DNA from: Isotricha intestinalis
Lineage: Eukaryota; Ciliophora; Litostomatea; Vestibuliferida; Isotrichidae
Assembly: GCA_023807065.1 (NCBI GenBank)
Contig: JAJJLU010000667.1
Location: 1 to 24,316 of the forward strand
DNA length: 24,316 nucleotides
Direction: 5' to 3'
Both the position numbers and the translations under genes were made by a program. This document shows, piece by piece, positions 9,475 to 18,409 of this stretch; position 1 is the first letter of the stretch; every line of letters begins with the position of its first letter. Under the pieces are notes generated by a model, which saw only the letters and a list, made by a program, of their open reading frames with translations, did not search any database and had not been told where the DNA came from.

Positions 9475-12400
9475 ATGGATGATATCAAAAAAGAAAGTTC
9501 AATATATTTCATTAGTATTCTTTCTTTTTATTTATTATATTTTAGTTAAAAATGCAAGGTTGTCAAATTCAAAAGAAAAAATAAACAAATATAAAACACC
9601 AAAATTCCAAATAATATTTAGGTTAAAAAATAAATCAAAAAAAGTAATTGATGAAAGGAAGACAAATTCAATATTTTTAAAAGATTCTTTAATGTTTTAT
9701 GAGAATGAACTAATTAAATTGTAAAATAAAATTTATTTAATTTCAATGAAGTGACAACATAAATATAGAAACAGATAAAATTGATTTATGTTTTAAATTA
9801 ATAGAAGAAGAAAATATTTCTTCAAAAGTACAGATAACAATATCAAAATTAAGAAAAGACAAAGAAATAGAAGATGTTTGGACATTAAAAGACAATAGTT
9901 TCATAAATTTATTATATAAAGTAATAACAGGTTTAAATAAAGATAATAATGAATCAGAATCAGATAGAGAATTTCCAAATAAAAGATTAAATTTATTTAT
10001 TTATGAGAATAATAATATAAATACTTTAAGAAACATAGACCCAAATAATCCAACTGAAAATATGGATAATAATTATAATAAAAAAATGACTTATTATCAT
10101 ATTAATACTGATTTAACTAATGAAACTGATTTTACTCAAGATAGTAAAAGAATAAATATGTATATTAATTCACCTTTAGATACTCAATGTGAAAAAAAGC
10201 TGGAATTTAATTCAAATCATTTAAATTTATTTCTTTCCAAAACAACTAATAGAAATTATGAAATATTAGAAAGTAATTTATCAATAAATGATCCAAATGA
10301 TATTTATTCAAGCGAATATATTTCAAAATTAAATTATTCTGAAATAGAGTATGATACTTTTTGCCATTGTTTTTTTATAAGTGGATTAACATATAATAAT
10401 ACAGAATTAATTCATGAAAGTGAGGAATATCCTTCAACTTGTTTACATTCTGAATGTTCTATTTTATCTTCTTTTCAACCAAATGTTATTCAATCCTATC
10501 AAAATAAAAATAAAAAATATCAAATTGAGATTTCTAATTTAACTGCTAATTTAGTTTTTCCTTTAGGAATTAAAATTTGCTTTAATAATGATAATGATGA
10601 TAATTATCCTAAACCTTATAATTCTTTTTTGAATATTATCAGAAATGAAAAAGGTGAAATTTATTATATTGTTTCTTTACATTATTTTAGAAAAATTGGA
10701 ATAAGTGAATTTGATAAAAAATATAAAATTAATCCTTTAAAAGAATATACTAAATTTCAAAATATAAATGATGATGATGAAAATTTTGATAATGAAAAAT
10801 TTAAGAAGAATTTAGATATTGTTTCTAAATTTATAGGAAATGAAAATATTTTAATTCCAGAATGTATAACATTAGTTTCAAGATTCCCTTTTATAAATCA
10901 AATGAATCAATGTTTAAAAACAATGATTCACTTAAATGAAAAAGAATTAAATAATTTAATAAATCATTTAACAAATGAAATTCCTGTTCCTTATAAAAAT
11001 CAAAAAATATTATTTTATATTCCTTATAATACTTCAGTTATTCAATTAGTTAGTCCTTTTAAACCAAGTATGATTAATTGTACTACTTGTAATATTTTAA
11101 AATATTTTTCAATTGAAAATATAATTAAAATAATTCATTTTATTTTATTAGAACAAAAAATTTTATTTATTGATAATGATTACCAATTATTAAGTAATAT
11201 TTCTTTTTGTTTTATTAATTTAATTTATCCTTTATTTTGGTCTAATATTTATGTTCCTGTTTTATCTTTATCTTCAGTTAAATTTTTACAAAGTATTGTT
11301 CCTTTTATAATGGGAACAGATGAATTTTTATTTAAATTTTCTCTTAATAATGACTATATTAATAAAAAAAATGATAATCATATTATTTTTGTTGACATTA
11401 AAAATGATGAAATAACTATTAATGTTGAACATATTTTAAAGAAGAAATTTATGTGGAAAAAAGATATTGTTAAAGAATTTAAATTACCTAAATTTCCTGA
11501 GGATATTGAAAAATTTTTATATAAGAAATTAAAGGATATTAAAAATATAAATAATAATTATATTGTTGAAGAAAAAATAAGAAATATTTTTTTAACAGCT
11601 TTTATTATGATGTTTGGCAACACTAATGTTTATTCTTTTATGGGAGATAAAGAAATGCCTATTTTTAATAATGAATATTTCTTAATGTCTAAAAAGAATG
11701 ATGAAAAAAAATTTTATAAAGAAATTATCCAAACACAAAATTTTATACAATATTTATATAATGAAAATGAAATTCTAATCAAAAAAACAGAAAATAAGAA
11801 AAAACCTTTATCTGAACCTTATGGAAAAAATTTTGATAATTTACTTTTTGATACAACACCTTTTAACAAGAAAGCTAAACAATTTGTTCAAGAAAATGAT
11901 AATAATCTAAAATATACCAAGAAAAAAAGTAGATCACGTTCATCAAAAAAAAAAGATGTAAATAGAAATTATTTAAATCCCAAAACTCAAATTATAAATA
12001 ATCATACTGATTATATTAATACTGATTATAATATATCTTTTTCTAAATATACTATAACAAAAGGAAAAGATAATTCTTTTAATGAAAATAGTGCTAATAT
12101 CACAAAAAAATCAGAAAATTTTAATTCTATTCCAAATTTAATTTCTCCTTATTTTATTCATATTCCAATTATTTCATTAGATAAAGAAAAAATAGAAATT
12201 TACATTCAGAATGAAATAAATAAAAAAGAAACATTTAAATCAAAAGAAGAAAAACAATTACCAGAATATATAATATTAAATTCAAAAAAAAATTATAATT
12301 TAAATGAAGTAAAAGATATATATAGAAGGTATTTTTTTAATATTACAAATAATCAAAATATTATTGAAAAAGAAATTCGTCCAGTTAAAAAAAGATCTTT

Positions 12401-13070
12401 AAGTGATTTAAATCCCATTAATTTAATTAATTTGCAAGATTTACAATCAATAAAAGAATGGTTTAATATTATATGTTCAAATCAATTTGAAAATGAAAAT
12501 AATAAAATTACAGAAATTACAAATTTAATGAAAAAAAAAATGAACAGAGAATATTTTTGTAATTTAATTTTCCAAGGGTCTTCTCAAAAAGATGTTTTTA
12601 AAAAAGCACTATCAAATAAAAGTTTTGATGAGTTATTAAAAGTATTATATTTCACATTAAATTATTTAACTGAAAAAGAAAATAAAACAGGGAAATTGCT
12701 AACTTTAGCATGTTTTTCTTATTTTACTTTTGAAAATAAATCAAAGAAAAAAAAATATATTTATGAAGATTATATTAAAAATTATAAACCTTGTAAACTA
12801 TGGGAAATAGCTGATTTTTGGGGTGAATGGTTTATAGATGATTTAATGTCTGATAATAATTCATTAAGTAATGAAAGTGAAGATGATAATAATAACTTTT
12901 TACATGTTCATAAAATTTTAATTAATTTATATATAAATATGAGAAATTTAAAATTAAATAATATTTTTATTAATGATGTTATTATTAATCAATTAGCAAA
13001 AGGTAATTTATCAAATGAAGAAATAAATGAATTGGAAGATGAAATTAAAATATATGAAGAAAAAAAATAA
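9475..13070 (+). CDS. C2-like/DENN-domain protein (three exons)
   Basis: Exons 9475-9514, 9546-9720 and 9752-13070 encode 1177 residues. DENN proteins are exchange factors for Rab GTPases at membranes. Residues 1-125 look like a C2-type beta sandwich (an IIKNARL start, and a WTLKD end), without obvious calcium-binding Asp clusters. The uDENN part covers about 277-405, cDENN about 430-600 (starting at LIPECITLVSRFPF) and dDENN about 680-745. A charged, low-complexity linker follows, then a helical C-terminal domain from about 965 to the end. Conceptual starts at the internal Met 10062 are rejected because the frame is open and coding-like back to 9752, and two 31-nt introns connect it to the ATG at 9475. 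Which Rab it serves cannot be told. It shares the membrane-traffic theme with the SFT2 and YIPF6 genes. Confidence 0.85.
9515..9545 (+). other. 31-nt intron in the DENN gene (first intron)
   Basis: It begins GTATTCTTTC, has a T-rich body and ends TATTTTAG. It is phase 1. Retaining it in the ATG frame of 9475 gives a stop soon after; removing it links the start to the C2-like domain. In another frame the intron reads as a false hydrophobic helix. Confidence 0.8.
9721..9751 (+). other. 31-nt intron in the DENN gene (second intron)
   Basis: It begins GTAAAATAAA and ends CAATGAAG. It is phase 2 and rejoins TT to T as a Phe codon. The two nearest downstream AG acceptors tested would each bring an immediate stop. 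The acceptor lacks the usual T-run, which is atypical among introns here. Confidence 0.75.
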
Positions 13071-14057
13071 AAAATAAATTATTGTTATAAATAATATTAT
13101 TTTTTAAAGAAGATGTATTTTATAAATCAATTAAAAAAACATTTTATTATTCAATATTAATAAATTTCTTTGAATAGTAATATTTTCAGATATTATATAA
13201 ACTTTTTTAATTCATTTAGTTTTTCCCTTTCTCTCTAAGAATAAATATATTTAATTTACTTATTTTTTTTATTTTTATCAAATCTAAAAAACCAATAAAA
13301 ATTTGTTTTTATACTTTAATCCTAAATTAAAATAATTTAATTATCCCTTTAAAATATATTCTCTTTCAAAAATAATCAATAAAAAAAATAAAAATTTTTA
13401 TCATTCTTAAATTAATTAATTCAGGAAGATTTTAAAATTAATAAAAAAAAAATACATTGATTATAATTTCTTTTTATTTAGAGAAATATTTGAAATTCTG
13501 ATTAATATAGATATAATATTTTATTAAATAAAAATATTTTTCAAAATAAAATTTTTCTTCCATAAAAATTAATCAGCAAAAAGGGGAAATATTTGAATGA
13601 AAAAATGAATTGATTTTTCAAAATCAAAAATTAAATATTTGATGAAAAATATAAAGAGACCAACTTAAAAATAAATTATTATTTCTTAGATAGAAAAAAA
13701 AATATTCTTGGGATTTTTCTTTTTTTGGGAAATATAATTTAAAATTAATATTGTTTTTTAACTTAACAATTATATATAAATACGAATAAAGATTTCAACG
13801 AAAGAAATTCAATAAAAAATTATAAATTAATATTTAATAAATATTTAAATGATACTTGATAATTTAAATATGAAATAAAAGTATAAATCTATAATAATAT
13901 CAATAACTCATATAAAAAGAAAAAATAAAATTTACTTGAATTAAATTTTCACAAAAAGAAAAATAAATAAATATAAAATAGAAAAAAAAATATAAATAAT
14001 TATTTAAAAACACATTAAAAAATTAAAAAAAAAACAATTGTAAAAGGAAAGGAAAAA
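13071..14057. other. Long intergenic region, no gene seen
   Basis: Nearly 1 kb between two plus-strand genes with stops throughout all frames. Its right half is A-rich on the plus strand and probably holds the leader of the UBTD gene. There is an 8-bp inverted repeat at 13610-13627 (TTGATTTT / AAAATCAA), which is unremarkable at this base composition. No tRNA, snRNA or mobile element is recognised. Confidence 0.45.
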
Positions 14058-14735
14058 ATGGGAGGATGTCAAAGTGAGGATGCAATAAGATCAAATTATG
14101 ATGAACCACCAAAACCAGAAAGAGAAAAACCAAACGGTCCATGTTTAGACCCAGATTTTCCAGACATGCCAGAATGGGAAGGAAATAAATATAAAGGAAT
14201 AGGAATAAAAAGAATGAAAGGTTACAAATGTGATTTAAAAATAGATGAACTTGTAAAAAAAAGGGATGAATTTTGGAATATAAAATGTAGAGGATATGAT
14301 TTATGGCAAGTGATTCAACAAGCTTGTGTTTATGATGAATATAGAGCTAATTTAATTTTAGAAAAATATGAAATTAGATGTGCTGACGGTTGTATTAATC
14401 ATTTAATTGATTCTAATGGAAATGAATATTATATTCCTAATTATTGCATTAATGACCCTTATTTTGAAAAAGAATTAAGTGAAGAAGAAAAAAATGATGA
14501 AGAAACTTTAGATATTATTCTTTATGAAGTTACTAAAAATATTAATTTAAAAATTTCAATTTCTAATCATAAAACTGGAAAAAATTTAAAAGATGTTTTT
14601 ATTAAAGAAAATAAATTACCCAGTAATTGTAAATTAAGATTATTCTTTTCAGGTATGGAAATTAAAGATGAACATTATTTATATCAACATAAATTGAAAA
14701 ATGATTTTAAAATTCAAGTTATGAAAATGAATTAG
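14058..14735 (+). CDS. UBTD: UBTD1/2-type ubiquitin domain-containing protein
   Basis: A 225-residue protein with the full layout of UBTD1/UBTD2 (DC-UbP). The N-terminus MGGCQS fits an N-myristoylation motif (Gly2, Ser6) with a Cys4 that could be palmitoylated. A Pro-rich stretch follows at 17-40. The helical UBTD N-terminal domain spans about 50-140, including KKRDEFW (67-73), an LWQVIQQA segment and a conserved turn with GCINHLIDSNGN followed by Tyr-x-Ile-Pro-x-Tyr-Cys. The C-terminal ubiquitin-like fold spans about 150-225, with an LRLFFSGMEI strand-turn and ending near IQVMKMN, without a Gly-Gly tail, so it is not a conjugated modifier. UBTD proteins bind E2 ubiquitin-conjugating enzymes of the UBE2D type (family knowledge). 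It ends in TAG, 130 bases before the next gene on the same strand. Confidence 0.87.
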   Translation: MGGCQSEDAIRSNYDEPPKPEREKPNGPCLDPDFPDMPEWEGNKYKGIGIKRMKGYKCDLKIDELVKKRDEFWNIKCRGYDLWQVIQQACVYDEYRANLILEKYEIRCADGCINHLIDSNGNEYYIPNYCINDPYFEKELSEEEKNDEETLDIILYEVTKNINLKISISNHKTGKNLKDVFIKENKLPSNCKLRLFFSGMEIKDEHYLYQHKLKNDFKIQVMKMN

Positions 14736-14865
14736 ATTTTTTTAATAATATATAGAAAATTATTTGGATTTTTATTTCTTTAATTTTAATTATATTTTTT
14801 TAACAATAATTTTTATTTATTAAAAAGGTTTTTGCTCTTTTATATAATACAATTTTTAAAAATAA

Positions 14866-16845
14866 ATGAACGAAATGAACGAACTATATTTTAGTCAACA
14901 ATCTGTAATTAATCCTCAAGATATTACATATAGATGCAGTAAATGTCAATATATTCCACTTATTAATATAATAAAAGATGGTGATGAATATAAAATAAAA
15001 ACAAAATGTAGAAATAATCACAATGAAATTTTATCAATTCAATCATTTTTAGAAAAAAATCAAAATTATGATTTAAACAATATTAAATGTTCAAAATGTA
15101 ATTATTTTAGGGATGAATTTACAAAGTTTTATTATTGTTTAAATTGTAAAAATTTTCTATGTAATGTTTGTAAAGAAGAACATAGTCATTCGGAAGAAAT
15201 AATTTCAATAAATCAATTAGATTCATTTTGTACTGTTCATAATGATACTATTGCAGGATTCTGCGAAGAAATTGGAAATATGTGTTTACAATGTAAAGAA
15301 CAATTCAAAAATAAATATAAAATGATTTATTTAAGTTTAATCTCAGAAGAAAAAGAAAATATTATAAATAAAAAATTAAATGAAGATAAAAATTTTATTA
15401 AAAATATTGAAAATGAAATTAAAAATTTTGAAAGAAAAATTGAAAAATATAAAAAAATTCTTAATGATTTAAATTATGTTATAGAAATTGAAAAAAATTT
15501 ATTTCAAACATATAAAAAGGAATGTAATAATAATCTATGTTATGAAATTATTCAAAATATTGAAAATTGTTTGAATTTTAAGATAAAATTTGAAATAAAA
15601 ATAGTAGATAGTTATAATGCAATAAAAACTCCTTATCCACAGGAAATACATACACTAAACCCTTTAAATCTATGTAAATGTGGAAATATTTTAAGTTATC
15701 ATGATAAAAAATGTTCAATTATCACATTAAATTTACCGAAAGAAGAGAAAAATATAGAATATAAATCTAATATTTTTTATATTCCTCTATATGATATTCC
15801 AAACCCATATAAAATTTCTATTCCCAAAATTCATAAAATAAAGGAAATAAAAAAATTATTACTTTTTTCAAACCAAATAAATATAACTTCTAGTGATTTG
15901 AATTTTTTTCTTATAAAAAAGAATGAATTTAAAAGAATTTTACTTGAAAATGAGATATTTCAACAACATGTTTTTGTTTATCCTTCAAATAAAACATTGA
16001 GAGAATCCAAATTTTATCCTTTGAATGTGATTTTTGAAAAACCTTCTATTTATCCCAGATTTCTTTTATTAAAAAATAAGCTTTCTTTTCAAAATTTTTT
16101 AATTCAAATATTTTTTTACATAAGGAAATATATAATTATTCCTTCTTCTCAAAAAGAATTTGAAAAACTTCAAAACGAATTAAGAAACATGAATTCTTTT
16201 TTAAATAAATTTTCATTTCTAAAAAGGGAATTTTTGAAATATCTGAAAAATAACAACATCCCTTTTTCTTTATATATTGAAAATAATTTGAATGATGATA
16301 GAATTTTTTTATGGAATTCAAGTGAATTAGGAAATGGAATGTTAAATATATATGAGTTAAGTGATCCAATAGATGATATTATTAAATCATTAGATAACAA
16401 TTATAAAATATATGTGAAATTCTATAAAAATTCAGAATATTATAACTATCAAATAGAATTAGACAACTGTGAAAAAATACACATACAGCAAAATATCATT
16501 TACAAAAGTTTAGATTTTAATTCATCAAAGAAAATAGTTTTATGTCCTCAATGTCATTTAAATTGTCAATTTAAATTTAATAAGATTTTATCTGATTATT
16601 ATATTTTTGTGTTTGATACTGAAAATATTTCTTTTGAAAATTTTACTTTATATTTAGAAAACAATGAAGAAGAATTTGTTCTTTATGAAAAAGAAGATTA
16701 TAATAATATAAAAAGTCAATTAGTTTTATTTGGAAATGAATTAAAGAAAGTTGAAGAGTTCATTGATAAAAATAGAAATAAAATACTCTTTTTTAAAAAA
16801 AAGGATAAAAAAGATATAAACTTTTTAGACCTAATCGAGAATTAA
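14866..16845 (+). CDS. B-box zinc-finger protein with partial USP4/15-like fold lacking catalytic boxes
   Basis: A 659-residue protein. Residues 20-145 hold Cys/His pairs of zinc fingers: C24-C27, C48/H52, C75-C78, C91-C94, C99-C102 with H106/H108, then a B-box-like C122-x2-H125, C133, C140-x2-C143. A coiled coil spans about 160-215. From about 265 the order of motifs follows the inserted half of USP4/11/15 deubiquitinases: a CKCGN zinc-ribbon half (270-274), a strand ending LTL-like before Leu-Pro (288-291), a ubiquitin-like insert with YKISIPKI (315-322), a stretch like the one USPs have before the second ribbon half, and CPQC (560-563) followed by a KFNKILSDYYIFVF segment matching the usual LP-x-ILIIHLKRF. 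The catalytic Cys box and His box are absent. It is therefore probably an enzymatically dead adaptor. Zinc finger and coiled coil are secure; the USP relation is inference from motif order. Confidence 0.72.
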   Translation: MNEMNELYFSQQSVINPQDITYRCSKCQYIPLINIIKDGDEYKIKTKCRNNHNEILSIQSFLEKNQNYDLNNIKCSKCNYFRDEFTKFYYCLNCKNFLCNVCKEEHSHSEEIISINQLDSFCTVHNDTIAGFCEEIGNMCLQCKEQFKNKYKMIYLSLISEEKENIINKKLNEDKNFIKNIENEIKNFERKIEKYKKILNDLNYVIEIEKNLFQTYKKECNNNLCYEIIQNIENCLNFKIKFEIKIVDSYNAIKTPYPQEIHTLNPLNLCKCGNILSYHDKKCSIITLNLPKEEKNIEYKSNIFYIPLYDIPNPYKISIPKIHKIKEIKKLLLFSNQINITSSDLNFFLIKKNEFKRILLENEIFQQHVFVYPSNKTLRESKFYPLNVIFEKPSIYPRFLLLKNKLSFQNFLIQIFFYIRKYIIIPSSQKEFEKLQNELRNMNSFLNKFSFLKREFLKYLKNNNIPFSLYIENNLNDDRIFLWNSSELGNGMLNIYELSDPIDDIIKSLDNNYKIYVKFYKNSEYYNYQIELDNCEKIHIQQNIIYKSLDFNSSKKIVLCPQCHLNCQFKFNKILSDYYIFVFDTENISFENFTLYLENNEEEFVLYEKEDYNNIKSQLVLFGNELKKVEEFIDKNRNKILFFKKKDKKDINFLDLIEN

Positions 16846-17114
16846 TTATAATTATATTAAAATTATTACTTTATTTATAATCAATCAATTAATTCTTTTT
16901 ATATAAAAATTTTATTTTATTTTCTTCATCTCTTTGAGAAATATAATAATCATATTCTTTCTTTCAATAAGTTAATCTCTTTTAACAAATTTTGACCAAT
17001 TGTTAATACATATTGAAAGTAACAATGTCTTTAGGGAGAAAGATGATATGATTTATTATCATAATTTATTATTAATTTAGAAAAATAAATTTTATATTAT
17101 TAAATAATTAAAAA

Positions 17115-18365
17115 ATGTCATATCAAATTGAAAAGAATTTCTTATGTTATAAAATGAGTTTAATTTCAACTTCAGATTCAATAACAATGGTTATTAAAAA
17201 GAAAAATTCAAATGATGAATTTACATCAAATTTTACTTTATCAAATTTAAAAAAATATAAATTTTTTTTGTCATCTTCAACACCAAAAAATATTATAGAC
17301 ATAATATTAAGATTAATAGATAAAAACTTATTTAAAATAAAAGAAGAAGAAAATGAAATAATAATAAATTTCATAATAACAATTCAATCATCATTGAATT
17401 CTAACATAGAATTAAAATTAAAGAAAAAACTTTTATTTTTCAAAAATTTAAAAAATATAAAAACAATAAAAGCACATTCAAATTCAATAAGTTCAATCTC
17501 CGTTTTTCCATTAGGAAATTTAGTTTCTGTTTCAAAAGATAAATCAATAAATATCTATGATAATAATTTTAATATAATTCAAACAATAATAAATGCACAT
17601 GATAGTAAAATAACATATGTGGATGTAAAAGATGAAAATAATTTTGTAACTTGTTCAAATGATAAAAAAATAAAAATTTGGATTAAAAAAGGAAAAAAAT
17701 TTGAATTAGGGAAAATAATAAAAAATACACATAATAATTATATTTATAAAGTTATTTATTGTTTAAATGGAAATATTATTTCTTGTTCTGAAGATTCAAC
17801 TATTAAATTATGGGAATATTCAAATTTACATAATACATTTCAATGTATTACTGTATTAAAATGTAATGATAAAATAAAATCTATTTTATTATTAGAAGAA
17901 AAAAATATTTTAATTTCTTCTGGTTATGGAAAAGCAGATATTTTCAATAAAAATAATTTAAAACTTTTATATACAATAAATAATATTTCTTGTTATAGTT
18001 CAAATGCTTTGAAAAAATTAGATGATGATAAAATTATTTTTGGAGGAGGATATGATAAAATAATGAAAGTTTTATCATTAAAAGAAAAAAAAATAATAAA
18101 AGAAATAGATAATAAAATAATATGTTATGGAATTTGTGTAGTAGAAAATAAAGGTTTTTTCTTAACAGGAGGATTTAGTAGTGAAATTAAAATTTATAGA
18201 AATGATAGTTTTGATTGTATTAAAATTATTCAAGAATCACATGAATTTATTGGTAATGGATGGTTAGGTCCTATTATTTTTGGTTTTGTACACATTAAAA
18301 ATAGAAATATTATTATTTCTTATTCAAATGCTAATTATATTAAAGTTTGGTTATTAGAAACTTAA
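17115..18365 (+). CDS. WD40-repeat protein
   Basis: A 416-residue protein. Residues 1-115 form an N-terminal domain of alternating strands and a helix that I cannot name. From about 118 to the end there are seven WD40-like repeats, enough for one propeller. The first three blades are the most regular, each with a His about 30 residues before a final W/Y-D-type strand (IKIW at blade 2, IKLW at blade 3). Blades 4-6 lack the terminal Trp, and blade 7 ends IKVW. Such propellers are scaffolds for protein complexes; no enzyme activity is expected. It lies between two USP-related genes and converges with the USP gene, with only 44 bases between the stop codons. The partner is unknown. Confidence 0.82.
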   Translation: MSYQIEKNFLCYKMSLISTSDSITMVIKKKNSNDEFTSNFTLSNLKKYKFFLSSSTPKNIIDIILRLIDKNLFKIKEEENEIIINFIITIQSSLNSNIELKLKKKLLFFKNLKNIKTIKAHSNSISSISVFPLGNLVSVSKDKSINIYDNNFNIIQTIINAHDSKITYVDVKDENNFVTCSNDKKIKIWIKKGKKFELGKIIKNTHNNYIYKVIYCLNGNIISCSEDSTIKLWEYSNLHNTFQCITVLKCNDKIKSILLLEEKNILISSGYGKADIFNKNNLKLLYTINNISCYSSNALKKLDDDKIIFGGGYDKIMKVLSLKEKKIIKEIDNKIICYGICVVENKGFFLTGGFSSEIKIYRNDSFDCIKIIQESHEFIGNGWLGPIIFGFVHIKNRNIIISYSNANYIKVWLLET

Positions 18366-18409
18366 ATTTCTTTTTTTTGATTTTTAATTATATATATTAT
18401 ATTATTTAA
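18366..18409. other. 44-bp convergent intergenic gap
   Basis: The stop codons of the WD40 gene and the USP gene are 44 bases apart. Both transcripts must end within this AT-only stretch or run into each other, so antisense overlap of the two 3' UTRs is likely. Confidence 0.5.

Noticed and set aside
9479..9724. A separate small protein with an N-terminal membrane anchor
   Set aside because: The apparent helix is encoded by a 31-nt intron with clear GT...TTTTAG ends; splicing joins the rest to the DENN gene in frame.
13610..13627. 8-bp perfect inverted repeat TTGATTTT / AAAATCAA
   Set aside because: Expected by chance at this base composition, and the two-base loop is too small for a stable hairpin.
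16136..16400. Two overlapping minus-strand frames
   Set aside because: Both are shadows inside the B-box/USP-like gene, which is supported by its zinc-finger motifs.
17147..17374. Minus-strand Phe/Ser-rich frame
   Set aside because: Antisense shadow of the WD40 gene's N-terminal domain.
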